Source: Planctomicrobium piriforme (lineage in GTDB: Bacteria; Planctomycetota; Planctomycetia; Pirellulales; UBA1268). From it: DNA of 34,588 bases. A program made the position numbers and the translations under genes. Where the stretch lies: NCBI GenBank assembly GCA_945871035.1, contig CAMBUD010000021.1, positions 1 to 34,588 on the forward strand. The letters run 5' to 3'. This document shows, piece by piece, positions 7,999-16,298 of this stretch. The notes beneath the pieces were generated by a model. It ran no database searches. It worked only from the letters and a program-made list of their open reading frames with translations, and had not been told where the DNA came from. Numbering within the stretch: position 1 is the first letter of the stretch; every line of letters starts with the position of its first letter.

Positions 7999-9836
7999 GA
8001 CGCCACCTCGCGGGCTTTCAAACAAAAGGCACCGGCCACAAAAAACGCTAGTAAGTACCCGAGCGTTTCCATGCCGTTTTCTGCCAGAAGATCGAGTGGG
8101 ATATCGAAGCCGCCGGCTAGAAAGTCAGCGGTGCCCAGTGCCGAAAGCGAGGGAAAGATTCCGGCTCCCAGTCGCATGGGCGCCAGTAAAAATGTGTCGA
8201 TTGTTTTTATGCTTTGCACTGCCACCGTTGGATCGAGGTCCAATGTAATGCTTGTTTGTGTGACGATGCGGTAGAGCGATTCAATCGGTCCACCGCCCGG
8301 TGCAATCGTTGCGTCCCCCGTTACCTGACTCTCAAACAAACGCTGAATGAATTCACGAAACTGTCCTATCAGTAGAATCGAGAGAGTGGCCAGCAGTGCA
8401 ACCGGACCGGCCAGAAATGTGCTGAACATCACCCCAATAGCTGTAACAAGCAGCATGGAAAACCAGATCCCCAAGCAGCTTTTTGCGTAGTTTATGGCAA
8501 ATGAACCGTTGCCGGCCCGCAGATAGAAGTCGGCCTGTGCGATGCCGTAATACTGTGCGGGTTGGAGGCACTGCAAAATCACTTCCACGCGGCCGGCGGC
8601 GACGATGTCGGTGAAAAGATCGACCTGTCGTGTGCCACCATCGACAGAGGTCACCGCAAGCGTTCGCGGAATATTGATCGCGTCAATCGTGAATTCCTTC
8701 GCGGTAAAATAAAACGGGTCGCTCTGCAGGCCACTTATTGGATTGCGCACGCGAACACTGCCGGTGATTCCCTTTTCGATCTCTCCTTTGTGCGTGCGAA
8801 AAACTCGTACGATCATTTCCAGCGGCAGTCCATTCGCAAACTCCCGCTCGGCAATACCATCAAACGTCCAAATCGCAGCGGCCAGCGTACCGCCCTCAAT
8901 GTATTGTCGATACGACCACTCGGCGCCAACGCTAATGCCTTTCGTGCTGGGACGGCCGCCGCGGTCGAGGAATCGCAGCGTGCCCCGCAAAGGCTTGCGT
9001 GACTCGAGCAATCCCACAGGCGATCCAACTGCGTAGGCAATGGGTCGGCTGGTAGTTGCATCACCGGCCGTAACAGCACGGACGTCATGGCGGTGCCCCT
9101 GAGTGGAATCGGTGCGACCCGATCCATCGGGTTTCAAATCGATTCGATGACGGTGGCCGCGATCAAAGCTTGTGCGTCCTTCCCAGCCGGCCGTTGTGCC
9201 GTCGTCGGCTCGATTTTCCAGCACGTCCTCGGCAGCAATCTCGTGGCGGTGATTGACGCTGCGCACGATGAATGCCCAGCCCGTTGTGCCCATCAGTGCG
9301 AGGAGCACGGTGCCGACGATCGAAAAACCGATCATCCTTCCGAGCACGATTTCAGCAGATCTCACCGGCTTGGTGACGACGGTCTGAATCGCCTTGCTGC
9401 GAATGTCCGCTGGCAGGCTGAATACCGAGAGCACGAGTGTCACTAAGCAGACGAGCAGACTGGTCGCCGTCAGCATGAAGCCCAAATACAGCTTGCCGGG
9501 GTTCACGCTCGTAGGGTCGAGAAACCAGCCGGCAAAGAGCACGATCAGGGCAAACAGACCGAGCACAACCAGCACATTGCGTCGCAGCGATTCCTGAATC
9601 GCCAGTCGCGATAAGGCCCAAATCCGCCGCAGGGATATGCCCGCGCAATCCCCAAGCCCTGCCAGCAACCCACGGTACACGCGGTCACCAGCAACCAGTG
9701 GGCCGTACAGCGTTGACTGTACCAGCCAAGCAAGCGCGGCCACGATCACCACAATTAAGCTGCCGGCAAACAGATACCAGAGCAGCGCAGGGCCGATCCA
9801 CGCCGAGAATTTCGGGATTTCCTCTTCGAGCACCAT
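7995..9836 (-). CDS. ABC-2-type transporter permease with large extracytoplasmic insert
   Basis: A 613-residue permease. N-terminal membrane segments include ALLWYLFAGSLIVVIVAALAW, VLVVLGLFALIVLFAGWFL, and a pair around LTATSLLVCLVTLVLSVF and IVGTVLLALMGTTGWAF. Between the last two lies the phrase RSKAIQTVVTKPVRSAEIVLGR, typical of permeases annotated for multicopper-enzyme maturation (NosY-like). A hydrophilic insert of roughly 250 residues follows, His- and Arg-rich at its start and then beta-like. Further membrane segments occupy the C-terminus (about 475-530 and 590-610). It follows its ATPase gene by 47 bases and overlaps the next gene by 4. The substrate cannot be told from sequence. 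Confidence 0.87.
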   Translation of the reverse strand: MVLEEEIPKFSAWIGPALLWYLFAGSLIVVIVAALAWLVQSTLYGPLVAGDRVYRGLLAGLGDCAGISLRRIWALSRLAIQESLRRNVLVVLGLFALIVLFAGWFLDPTSVNPGKLYLGFMLTATSLLVCLVTLVLSVFSLPADIRSKAIQTVVTKPVRSAEIVLGRMIGFSIVGTVLLALMGTTGWAFIVRSVNHRHEIAAEDVLENRADDGTTAGWEGRTSFDRGHRHRIDLKPDGSGRTDSTQGHRHDVRAVTAGDATTSRPIAYAVGSPVGLLESRKPLRGTLRFLDRGGRPSTKGISVGAEWSYRQYIEGGTLAAAIWTFDGIAEREFANGLPLEMIVRVFRTHKGEIEKGITGSVRVRNPISGLQSDPFYFTAKEFTIDAINIPRTLAVTSVDGGTRQVDLFTDIVAAGRVEVILQCLQPAQYYGIAQADFYLRAGNGSFAINYAKSCLGIWFSMLLVTAIGVMFSTFLAGPVALLATLSILLIGQFREFIQRLFESQVTGDATIAPGGGPIESLYRIVTQTSITLDLDPTVAVQSIKTIDTFLLAPMRLGAGIFPSLSALGTADFLAGGFDIPLDLLAENGMETLGYLLAFFVAGAFCLKAREVAS

Positions 9837-9883
9837 CTGTCATTCACCTAACTACTTTTTCGAGATTGCTGCTGCCGCTATCG

Positions 9884-10861
9884 TTAATCGTGACGCGGAG
9901 CATCTGCCGGGCCATTTGTCTGGGAGCCAGCGCCAACTGCAATGGACCGGGCGCGGCGGCCAGGCCGTGCCTCTGTATCGCGCACCACTTCGAGAAAAAG
10001 CTCTTCGAGCGTAGTGGTGGGATTGCCAAACTCAATGTCCTCACCACCGTATCGAGTCAGGAGGGCACGGATCTCGTCGTGTGCTTGAGTTGGCAACCCA
10101 TTGACGCGAATTTGCGTCACGCCTGTGACACGAAGTAAATCCGCAACGCGGCCGAGTTCCTTGAGTTCTCCCTGATGGAGTACAGCAATGCGATCGCAAA
10201 CGTCCTCGACATCGGCCAGCAGGTGGGAGCACAGGATGACCGTCTTGCCACGCTGCTTCAGGTCGATAATTAAGTCTTTCATCTCGCGTGTGCCGATCGG
10301 ATCAAGACCGCTGGTAGGCTCGTCGAGCAGCACGAGTTCCGGATCATTGATCAGCGCCTGAGCAACGCCAATGCGCCGCGTCATGCCCTTTGAATATTCC
10401 TTGAGTTGCCGTTTTTTATCCCTGTCGAGGCCGACCATTTTGATCAAGGCATCGCCACGACGCTTGCGCTCCTGAGGTGGCAAGCCGAAGAGGCGTCCGT
10501 AAAAATCGAGCGTTTCTTCTGCGTCCAGAAACTTGTAGAGATACGACTCCTCTGGCAGATAGCCGATGCGTTCATTTTTTGAAACATCCGTTGCATCGCG
10601 ACCGAATACAAGCGCCTCTCCGGATGTTGGAAAGATAAGGCCCAGTAGCAACTTGAGCGTGGTTGTTTTGCCAGATCCGTTGGGACCAAGCAGTCCAAAA
10701 ATCTCACCCCGACGAATCTCCAAGTCGAGCGGCTTCAGGGCAACTTTTTTGCTGCGTCCCCAAAAATCACGGTACGTCTTGGAGAGATTGCGCGCCTCGA
10801 CAACCACGTCCCGCAGATTGCTGGCGTGGGAATCCTTTTTCTCGCTCGTACCTGCGTGCAT
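9884..10861 (-). CDS. ABC transporter ATP-binding protein (ABC-2 exporter type)
   Basis: This 325-residue nucleotide-binding subunit has Walker [10 protein letters not shown] (about residues 59-67), a Q-loop-region YLPEES, the variant signature YSKGM (156-160) in place of LSGGQ, Walker B LVLLDE (176-181) and a switch His in LCSHLL. The C-terminal extension of about 90 residues includes the phrase [13 protein letters not shown], common in drug- and Nos-type exporters. The start ATG at 10861 has GGAGAG nine bases upstream; the frame stays open to 11266, but that region is non-conserved and runs through the divergent promoter area. It energises the permease encoded 47 bases downstream. Confidence 0.93.
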   Translation of the reverse strand: MHAGTSEKKDSHASNLRDVVVEARNLSKTYRDFWGRSKKVALKPLDLEIRRGEIFGLLGPNGSGKTTTLKLLLGLIFPTSGEALVFGRDATDVSKNERIGYLPEESYLYKFLDAEETLDFYGRLFGLPPQERKRRGDALIKMVGLDRDKKRQLKEYSKGMTRRIGVAQALINDPELVLLDEPTSGLDPIGTREMKDLIIDLKQRGKTVILCSHLLADVEDVCDRIAVLHQGELKELGRVADLLRVTGVTQIRVNGLPTQAHDEIRALLTRYGGEDIEFGNPTTTLEELFLEVVRDTEARPGRRARSIAVGAGSQTNGPADAPRHD

Positions 10862-11061
10862 CACTCTTGGCTCTCCATTCTTCGGATCGACTATTTTTTT
10901 CACAGAAAGCAAATCTGCGACCGGCATTCTGCCACAATCTGACTCACGTCCACTGCGTTCTAACGGAAAAAAATTGGCGGCCTGGGTCAAATCTAGTCGG
11001 CAGCTTTTCCAGAAAATGACCCCTTTTGCACGACTGGTCGCTGAGATTTTCTTCCCCGCTC

Positions 11062-11089
11062 TTGACGGCCCGCCAATGTCACCTAGAAT
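11062..11089 (+). promoter_or_regulatory. Sigma70-like promoter of the DUF1559 gene
   Basis: TTGACG at 11062-11067 and TAGAAT at 11084-11089 are separated by 16 bases. Each matches the sigma70 consensus at five of six positions. The predicted transcription start is near 11096, about 64 bases before the ATG at 11160. Confidence 0.5.
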
Positions 11090-11096
11090 GTCTCTA

Positions 11097-11113
11097 TTGA
11101 GAACTGGTCTCAA
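11097..11113. promoter_or_regulatory. Palindrome TTGAGA-N5-TCTCAA at the predicted transcription start
   Basis: A perfect 6-bp inverted repeat with a 5-base centre sits eight bases after the -10 box of the DUF1559 promoter. A repressor bound here would block initiation. Alternatively, it forms a hairpin at the very 5' end of the transcript. No regulator is identified. Confidence 0.4.
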
Positions 11114-11159
11114 CAAGCGATCTGCGTAAAAACCCTTCTTTTTGATTGGATTTTTAAAA

Positions 11160-12239
11160 ATGATTGTGGTCGATCCGCTTTTTTCCCCTCGAAAAACAGG
11201 GGTGCTTCGGGGCCGGCTCTTGGCGGCGTTCACGCTGGTTGAATTGTTGGTAGTCATTGCGATCATTGCCCTTTTAATCGGTCTGTTACTACCGGCGGTT
11301 CAGGGTGCCCGCGAGGCCGCCCGTCGAACTGGCTGCCAAAACAATCTGCGGCAATTGGGGCTGGCACTGCATATCTACGAAAGCACGTATCGCAATTATC
11401 CGCCGAGCCTTGCTTGGTCGGGACTCAGTGCATCCGATGACACCGCCAATGCGGTGTGGTCTGCGCAAGCTCGCCTGATGCCCTTTGTTGAAGAACTGGC
11501 AATGGGCGCTGAAATCCTGCGGCAGTTGCCAGTGCCCTATAGCAGAGCCACTCTTGCCGACGGCCGAACATTGATTGCGGGCCTCAAGATCCCGACGTTA
11601 TTGTGTCCCTCGGAATCCAATCTCGCGATTCGTTTAAAAAATGGCGTCCCAGAGCATGCGCCCTTAAACTACGCAATCAACATGGGCACTTGGATGGTTT
11701 TCACCCCAGCCTCCAAGACTGGCGGCAATGGGGCGTTCTACCCTAATAGCAAGCTGCGACCCGGACAGTTCTCTGATGGCCTCACTAAAACAATCGCTTT
11801 GGCTGAGGTAAAAACCTACACTCCCCACTTTAGAAATGCAGCCCAATCTGCACCCGTGCAGGCCACAACTGCCGATGCCATCTGCAGCCTCGGTGGTGAA
11901 TTCAAAAATGACCTGCCTGCACTCGGCTCGGGGCACACAGAATGGGTCGACGGCCGTACCCATCAAACCGGATTCACGAGCACGTTTCCACCGCAAACCT
12001 CCGTGCCGTGCTCCAGACCGTCCGGCGACTACAACATCGACTGGACTAACCAACAGGAAGCAAAATCGCTAACAATTCCCACGGCAGCAGCGGTCACTGC
12101 GCGTAGCCATCACATAGGCATTGTTAATTTTGTCCTGATGGACGGCAGCGTACACGCCGCCTCCGACCGCATTGATGCAGTCCTCTGGCAAGCCCTTTCC
12201 ACTCGCGCGGGCGGCGAAACAGTTGCCGAAAATTATTGA
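11160..12239 (+). CDS. DUF1559 domain protein with prepilin-type N-terminus
   Basis: A 359-residue protein of the large planctomycete DUF1559 family. It has a type IV prepilin/pseudopilin leader (basic n-region, then [20 protein letters not shown]; predicted cleavage Ala23|Phe24, Glu at position +5), a [14 protein letters not shown] helix, and an N-terminal segment typical of the family ([23 protein letters not shown], given here only in part as motif). The C-terminal H-X9-DG motif is seen as [15 protein letters not shown]. Family members are thought to be surface or secretion-system-related, but a precise role is unknown. I chose the ATG at 11160 over a TTG at 11142. The 3' end overlaps the opposite-strand gene by 7 bases. 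Confidence 0.93.
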   Translation: MIVVDPLFSPRKTGVLRGRLLAAFTLVELLVVIAIIALLIGLLLPAVQGAREAARRTGCQNNLRQLGLALHIYESTYRNYPPSLAWSGLSASDDTANAVWSAQARLMPFVEELAMGAEILRQLPVPYSRATLADGRTLIAGLKIPTLLCPSESNLAIRLKNGVPEHAPLNYAINMGTWMVFTPASKTGGNGAFYPNSKLRPGQFSDGLTKTIALAEVKTYTPHFRNAAQSAPVQATTADAICSLGGEFKNDLPALGSGHTEWVDGRTHQTGFTSTFPPQTSVPCSRPSGDYNIDWTNQQEAKSLTIPTAAAVTARSHHIGIVNFVLMDGSVHAASDRIDAVLWQALSTRAGGETVAENY

Positions 12240-13129
12240 GCGGGCCCAGCGGCTGACAGCACCGATGCACTGGCTGCAGATTCATTGGCTGTCGCTGGAG
12301 GCTGTTGGCTACCGACTTTTCTCTGCAGTGCCGCCTGCGTTGCCGACGCCACTACGCGGTGCGCTACAAGCAGTTGCTCGGGGGTAAAATAGGCTTCGTC
12401 GGGATCGCCGCCGGCGTGGTCAATCATCTTAGCTGCCAACTGCTGCCAAGAGAGGCCATTGGCTATGTGCCACGCGGCGGCTTGCGCCACTTTTTGCGAC
12501 AACTCACCGCGACTCAGACTCTCCATCACAACGGCCAGCTTTGGATCATTAGAAAATGACTCAAGCGCCGTCAGCTTGTAAGGATAACGGCTCGACGGCT
12601 CAGGCTTACCGTGTTCCAAACAAACCGTCACCACCCGCAGCACGCGGGTCTTCTCTGCTGGAATCGAAAAAGCGCCACCGCCGCCGCCTTGCATGCCACC
12701 CATGCCGCCCATGCCATTCATGCCTTGGCCACCCAAGCCACCACCGCCAGCAACCTGTGGCTGACCAGCCGCTCCAAAGCCGCCCAAGTTGTTGTTGTTG
12801 CCTCCCATACCGCCTTGTTGAAACTGAGCGAGCACCGGCACGCCGGCAAAAGCGGCCGGCAGTCGCAGCGTGAGTGGACGTCGCGAACGATTGGTAACGA
12901 TGATCTGGGCCGAACGCGAATCGTTGGGAATGTATCGGACGCTCACCAAGCCTTGGGCCTGAGCCTCAAGCACATCGGGCACCGGTTCGCGTGCTTTAGA
13001 TGCTGCAGTGGCGACCGGCGCCGGTGAAGCTTTTGCTGTTCGCCCTGCACGGGGCTCTCGCGCAATGCTTACTCCAGCAACCCACCACAATACTCCTACG
13101 CTCAAAACAGCGGCCAAAAAACGTGCCAT
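12233..13129 (-). CDS. Secreted protein with central Gly/Asn/Met-rich low-complexity region, function unknown
   Basis: The ATG at 13129 has AAAGG eight bases upstream and starts a clear signal peptide ([20 protein letters not shown]); a GTG at 13171 is a less likely start. The mature part begins with an Ala/Pro/Lys-rich linker and then a beta-like domain of about 60 residues ([20 protein letters not shown]) resembling a decoration on exported proteins. Residues about 115-165 form a Gly-rich tract with GGMGG and NNNN runs. The C-terminal 120 residues look helical and contain [10 protein letters not shown] and [12 protein letters not shown] recognise no named family. Its 3' end overlaps the DUF1559 gene, so the two are convergent rather than an operon. 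Confidence 0.82.
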   Translation of the reverse strand: MARFLAAVLSVGVLWWVAGVSIAREPRAGRTAKASPAPVATAASKAREPVPDVLEAQAQGLVSVRYIPNDSRSAQIIVTNRSRRPLTLRLPAAFAGVPVLAQFQQGGMGGNNNNLGGFGAAGQPQVAGGGGLGGQGMNGMGGMGGMQGGGGGAFSIPAEKTRVLRVVTVCLEHGKPEPSSRYPYKLTALESFSNDPKLAVVMESLSRGELSQKVAQAAAWHIANGLSWQQLAAKMIDHAGGDPDEAYFTPEQLLVAHRVVASATQAALQRKVGSQQPPATANESAASASVLSAAGPAQ

Positions 13130-13226
13130 AATCAATGCCTTTGGTGTGAACGCTCGTGCAAAAATGGTCACCCGCAGATCGACTGCTCGCCGGTTGCAGT
13201 TGGCTCAACAGTGACTCCAGCACCTC

Positions 13227-13261
13227 TACGTACAAAACTACGTACAAAACTGCGTACTAAC
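13227..13261. repeat. Three near-identical 12-base direct repeats (TACGTACAAAAC)
   Basis: TACGTACAAAAC occurs at 13227-13238 and 13239-13250, followed by a diverged third unit at 13251-13261 (TGCGTACTAAC). They lie in the 305-base region without a gene (13130-13434), upstream of the secreted Gly-rich protein, and could be binding sites for a regulator. Confidence 0.55.
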
Positions 13262-13307
13262 GAGTCATCACTGACTCTATACAGTATGACTTCGGCTGCC
13301 ACCGAAG
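13262..13307. promoter_or_regulatory. Two adjacent perfect inverted repeats between rpsI and the Gly-rich gene
   Basis: GAGTCA-N4-TGACTC (13262-13277) and CTTCGG-N6-CCGAAG (13290-13307) are perfect 6-bp stems lying directly after the TACGTACAAAAC repeats. They may be operators, or transcript hairpins ending the rplM-rpsI operon, but no U-tract follows in the minus direction. The rest of 13130-13434 shows nothing I can name. Confidence 0.35.
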
Positions 13308-13434
13308 GGAAATCGGAGGAAATGACCCGTAAAAAACAGTCGTAACGATTTCAGTGATTGTGACAGGCCAGCGCCCGTGCAGGATCGAGGCCCGTGCACT
13401 CAAACACAGCCCCTGTTCAAAAATCCACACTGCG

Positions 13435-13857
13435 TTACCGCTTGGAAAACTGCGTGCCTCGGCGGGCGCCGCGCAGACCGTATTTCTTGCGTTCCTTCAT
13501 GCGACTGTCGCGGGTCAAAAACCCTCCCTGACGGAGTGGTTCTGCTAGGTCCTCTGCAAACGATTTCAGTGCCCTCGCAATACCCAATCGGCAGGCACCT
13601 GCCTGACCGGTAATCCCACCCCCACTGACCTTGATCACGATGTTCACAGCCGACTGCTTGCCCAACTTTTCTAAGACACCGCTGACAAGCACCTGATCTT
13701 TGATGGATGGAAAGTACGCTTGGAATTCTCGGCCGTTGACCTTGATAATGCCCGATCCGGTTCGCAGACGCACGCGGGCGACAGATGTCTTGCGACGCCC
13801 AGTAGCCAGTATGTCGCCATTGGATCGAACGGATTTTACATTTTGTTCAACGGCCAT
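13435..13857 (-). CDS. rpsI: 30S ribosomal protein uS9
   Basis: The 140-residue product carries the uS9 features: GRRKTSVARVRL, the GSGIIKVNGREFQAYF strand, VSGGGITGQAGACRLGIARAL, and the basic C-terminal tail ending RGTQFSKR that reaches the P-site tRNA. The final KR dipeptide typical of the family is present. AAAGAGG six bases before the ATG at 13857 serves as ribosome binding site. It follows rplM by 75 bases in the conserved bacterial order. Confidence 0.97.
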   Translation of the reverse strand: MAVEQNVKSVRSNGDILATGRRKTSVARVRLRTGSGIIKVNGREFQAYFPSIKDQVLVSGVLEKLGKQSAVNIVIKVSGGGITGQAGACRLGIARALKSFAEDLAEPLRQGGFLTRDSRMKERKKYGLRGARRGTQFSKR

Positions 13858-13932
13858 CGAGAACCTCTTTGAAAGCTTGCGTTTACGGGTGAAATTATTT
13901 TTCTGGTGAGCGGCTTTATTCCGCCGCGTGGA

Positions 13933-14370
13933 CTATGGCTTGACGCCGGCTTCCATGTTCTGTGGCTGCTGTGCCTGATGGGGATGCTCGGCACCCGCAT
14001 AAACCTTGAGCTTATCGAGCATGACGCGGCCGAGTCTGCTTTTGGGAAGCATGCGACGAACCGCTTCCTCAATGATCGATTCTGGGTTGCGGTCGCGGCG
14101 ATGCTCGGCGGTTTCCGACCTCAAGCCCTGATAGCCGGTGTACCAACGGTAGACTTTTTGCTGCCACTTCTTACCGCTGAACTGTACTTTTTCAGCATTG
14201 ATCACAACGATAAAGTCGCCGGTGTCCACGTGTGGCGTGTAGGTCGGACGGTGCTTGCCCATGAGTACGGTGGCAAGGTCACTGGCCAGCCGACCAACCA
14301 TCTTGTCGCTGGCATCGACCAGCCACCAACGCTGCACCACTTCGCCCGGCTTCGCCATGTATGTCTTCAT
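13933..14370 (-). CDS. rplM: 50S ribosomal protein uL13
   Basis: A 145-residue uL13. Recognisable stretches are WWLVDASDKMVGRLAS near the N-terminus, GDFIVVINAEKVQFSGKKWQQK in the centre (motif only), YRWYTGYQGLRS, and the C-terminal VRRMLPKSRLGRVMLDKLKVY. uL13 is an early-assembly protein of the large subunit. It is the first gene of the rplM-rpsI pair. Its 5' leader contains a 14-base direct repeat ending two bases before the start codon, and a promoter candidate lies about 80 bases upstream. Confidence 0.97.
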   Translation of the reverse strand: MKTYMAKPGEVVQRWWLVDASDKMVGRLASDLATVLMGKHRPTYTPHVDTGDFIVVINAEKVQFSGKKWQQKVYRWYTGYQGLRSETAEHRRDRNPESIIEEAVRRMLPKSRLGRVMLDKLKVYAGAEHPHQAQQPQNMEAGVKP

Positions 14371-14372
14371 CT

Positions 14373-14403
14373 GTCCGCTCGTGTTTCTGGTCCGCTCGTG
14401 TTT
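14373..14403 (-). repeat. 14-base direct repeat in the rplM leader
   Basis: GTCCGCTCGTGTTT occurs at 14373-14386 and 14390-14403 on the plus strand (period 17). In the rplM transcript this gives two copies of AAACACGAGCGGAC, the second ending two bases before the AUG. It may duplicate a ribosome-contact or regulatory element. Confidence 0.6.
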
Positions 14404-14449
14404 TGCTCAGTCGCAACATGCAGCGTTTGGGCCGCTGTTTGAGAGTCGA

Positions 14450-14478
14450 ATGCTAGCAGTGACCTCTTTTTGCAGCAA
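14450..14478 (-). promoter_or_regulatory. rplM: Candidate promoter for rplM-rpsI
   Basis: On the minus strand TTGCTG (plus 14473-14478) and TAGCAT (plus 14450-14455) are 17 bases apart. The -10 element is preceded by TGC, an extended -10 arrangement. It would place the transcript start about 70-75 bases before rplM. The remainder of the 326-base gap (14371-14696) contains only the short repeats listed separately. Confidence 0.4.
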
Positions 14479-14610
14479 GATGCCCCATTCTTGACCGCAT
14501 CTTGGCCGCAGTGAACGGCCGATCTGCGGCAACCACTTCCAATCGGAATCGGTTCCCCAGTTGCCAGAGAGCCGATTTGTAAGCACACTTGGGGCCAAGC
14601 TTGGGCGCAA

Positions 14611-14661
14611 CCACTGCCGCTTTGAGCCCACTGCCGCCCAACCCCCACTGCCGCCCAACCA
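14611..14661. repeat. Three 17-base tandem repeats upstream of pntAA
   Basis: Units start at 14611, 14628 and 14645. All begin CCACTGCCGC; the second and third are identical over 16 of 17 bases (CCACTGCCGCCCAACC), while the first diverges in its last seven. The array ends 35 bases before the pntAA start codon. It could be a protein-binding array in the promoter or leader, or a neutral slippage product. Confidence 0.65.
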
Positions 14662-14696
14662 TTGAACACCCACATCCAACAAGAGACCCCCAACCG

Positions 14697-15869
14697 ATGA
14701 AGGTTGCCGTTGTAAAAGAGACCTACCCGGGGGAGCGTCGTGTGGCGCTGGTGCCCACTGCCGTTGCCGCACTTCTGAAGGCGGGCTTGGAAGTGGCGGT
14801 GGAAACACAGGCCGGCCTGGCGGCTGGGTTTTCGGATGAAGCATACCGCTTGGCTGGCGCAACGATTGTCTTACGTGAGGATGTTTTTGCCGCCGATTGC
14901 ATTCTGGCTGTGCGCACCTGTGGAGCCAACGGCGATGGCTGGGTGGCTGATCGCGATCGGCTCCGTCAGGGAGTGATCCTGATCGGCACCTGCGATCCGC
15001 TGTCGGCACCAGAGGCCTGTCAGGAAGCAGCCACCCGCGGAGCAGTCGTGTTTGCCCTCGAACTGGTGCCGCGCATCACACGCGCTCAAAGCATGGACGT
15101 GCTTTCGAGCCAAGCAAATATTGCTGGCTACCGCGCGGTGCTACTGGCGGCCACAACACTGCCGCGAATTTTTCCCATGATGACAACCGCTGCCGGCACG
15201 ATCACGCCCGCTAAAGTGCTTGTGCTCGGCGCGGGCGTGGCAGGCTTACAGGCGATCGCCACCGCTAAGCGGCTCGGCGCACAAGTCAGCGCCTACGACG
15301 TGCGTTCGGTTGTCAAGGAGCAGGTGCAGAGTCTCGGCGCGAAATTCGTAGAACTACCGCTCGAGACCGGCTCCAGTGAAACCACCGGTGGCTATGCTAA
15401 GGCCATGGGCGAAGAATTTTACACCAAGCAGCGGGAACTCCTCGGCCGCGTGATCGCCGACAGCGATGTTGTGGTGTCAACGGCCGTGATCCCCGGCCAG
15501 AAGGCGCCGGTGCTCGTCACCAGTGCAATGGTAAAAAACATGCGTGCCGGCAGCGTGATTGTCGACCTTGCAGCCGAACGCGGTGGCAATTGCGAGTCTA
15601 CCGTGCCGGGCGAGACCGTTGTGGCCGATGGCGTGACGATTCTGGGGCCCACAAACCTGCCAGCAGAAGTCCCCTTTCACACCAGCCAGTTGTACGCAAA
15701 AAATATCTCTACATTCCTTCTGCACCTCGTGAAGCAAGGACTGCCAGAGGTGTCACTGGATGACGAAATCTGCCGCGATACTCTGGTTGCCCGCGGTGGC
15801 CAACTCGTGCACCCCAAGGTGCGGGAGCGGGCAGGATTGCCGTCGCTCGATGCTTTATGCTCGTCCTGA
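14697..15869 (+). CDS. pntAA: NAD(P) transhydrogenase subunit alpha part 1 (NAD-binding domain I)
   Basis: This 390-residue cytoplasmic subunit binds NAD(H) in proton-translocating transhydrogenase, which drives NADP+ reduction by NADH using the proton gradient. It begins MKVAVVKETYPGERRVALVP, like alanine dehydrogenase/PntAA, has RITRAQSMDVLSSQANIAGY, and a Rossmann motif VLGAGVAGLQAIATAKRLGA followed by AYDVR whose Asp favours NAD over NADP. The RQR-loop region and ELLGRVIADSDVVVSTAVIP follow. The frame is open to 14589, but conserved sequence begins at the ATG 14697. It is the first gene of a three-gene operon, as in Rhodospirillum, in contrast to the fused E. coli PntA. Confidence 0.95.
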   Translation: MKVAVVKETYPGERRVALVPTAVAALLKAGLEVAVETQAGLAAGFSDEAYRLAGATIVLREDVFAADCILAVRTCGANGDGWVADRDRLRQGVILIGTCDPLSAPEACQEAATRGAVVFALELVPRITRAQSMDVLSSQANIAGYRAVLLAATTLPRIFPMMTTAAGTITPAKVLVLGAGVAGLQAIATAKRLGAQVSAYDVRSVVKEQVQSLGAKFVELPLETGSSETTGGYAKAMGEEFYTKQRELLGRVIADSDVVVSTAVIPGQKAPVLVTSAMVKNMRAGSVIVDLAAERGGNCESTVPGETVVADGVTILGPTNLPAEVPFHTSQLYAKNISTFLLHLVKQGLPEVSLDDEICRDTLVARGGQLVHPKVRERAGLPSLDALCSS

Positions 15870-15941
15870 ATGCCTGACTCTTGGCCCTGATTGTGCAGCC
15901 TTATTTTTCACCCTCTTCATCAACCGCTGGAATCCGATTCG

Positions 15942-16277
15942 ATGCCTCACCTGCTGCTTCTGCCATTGTTTGCTGTGGAAACCGAAGACCCGGCCTCGCA
16001 GTTTATTCGCCTGCTCACGGTTTTTCTGCTGGCGATGTGGGTTGGCTTTGAAGTGATCATGAAGGTGCCTCAGCGACTCCACACCCCGCTCACGAGCGGC
16101 TCGAACGCCATCTCCGGGATCACGGTTGTGGGCGCGTTGGTTGTAGCTGGTGCCCTCTCCAGCGGGTTTGGCACGCTGCTGGGATTGTTGGCCGTCGTGC
16201 TGGCGATGATCAACGTCGTCGGCGGTTTTGTAGTCACGCATCGCATGCTTGCGATGTTCAGTCCAAAAAAGAAGTAA
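15942..16277 (+). CDS. pntAB: NAD(P) transhydrogenase subunit alpha part 2 (membrane domain)
   Basis: A 111-residue membrane subunit that supplies part of the proton channel. After a short start (MPHLLLLPLFAVE) it has three to four helices: FIRLLTVFLLAMWVGFEVI, ISGITVVGALVVAGAL, and LLGLLAVVLAMINVVGGFVV, ending in HRMLAMFSPKKK. The GFEVIMKVPQRLHTPLTSGSN loop is diagnostic of the family. The ATG at 15942 is preferred to a TTG/other start at 15891 because it matches the usual length. It lies 72 bases after pntAA and 21 bases before pntB. Confidence 0.93.
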   Translation: MPHLLLLPLFAVETEDPASQFIRLLTVFLLAMWVGFEVIMKVPQRLHTPLTSGSNAISGITVVGALVVAGALSSGFGTLLGLLAVVLAMINVVGGFVVTHRMLAMFSPKKK

Positions 16278-16298
16278 GCGGACCCAAAAGAGTCTTTT

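Noticed and set aside
13314..13345. A 7-codon reading frame after GGAGGA, as a possible leader peptide
   Set aside because: The ribosome site is only one or two bases from the ATG, too close for normal initiation, and no plus-strand gene follows for it to control.
14367..14693. A 108-codon minus-strand frame filling the rplM-pntAA gap
   Set aside because: It runs through the promoter and repeat region, overlaps the rplM start codon, and its sequence is Cys/Trp/Gly-rich with no family resemblance.
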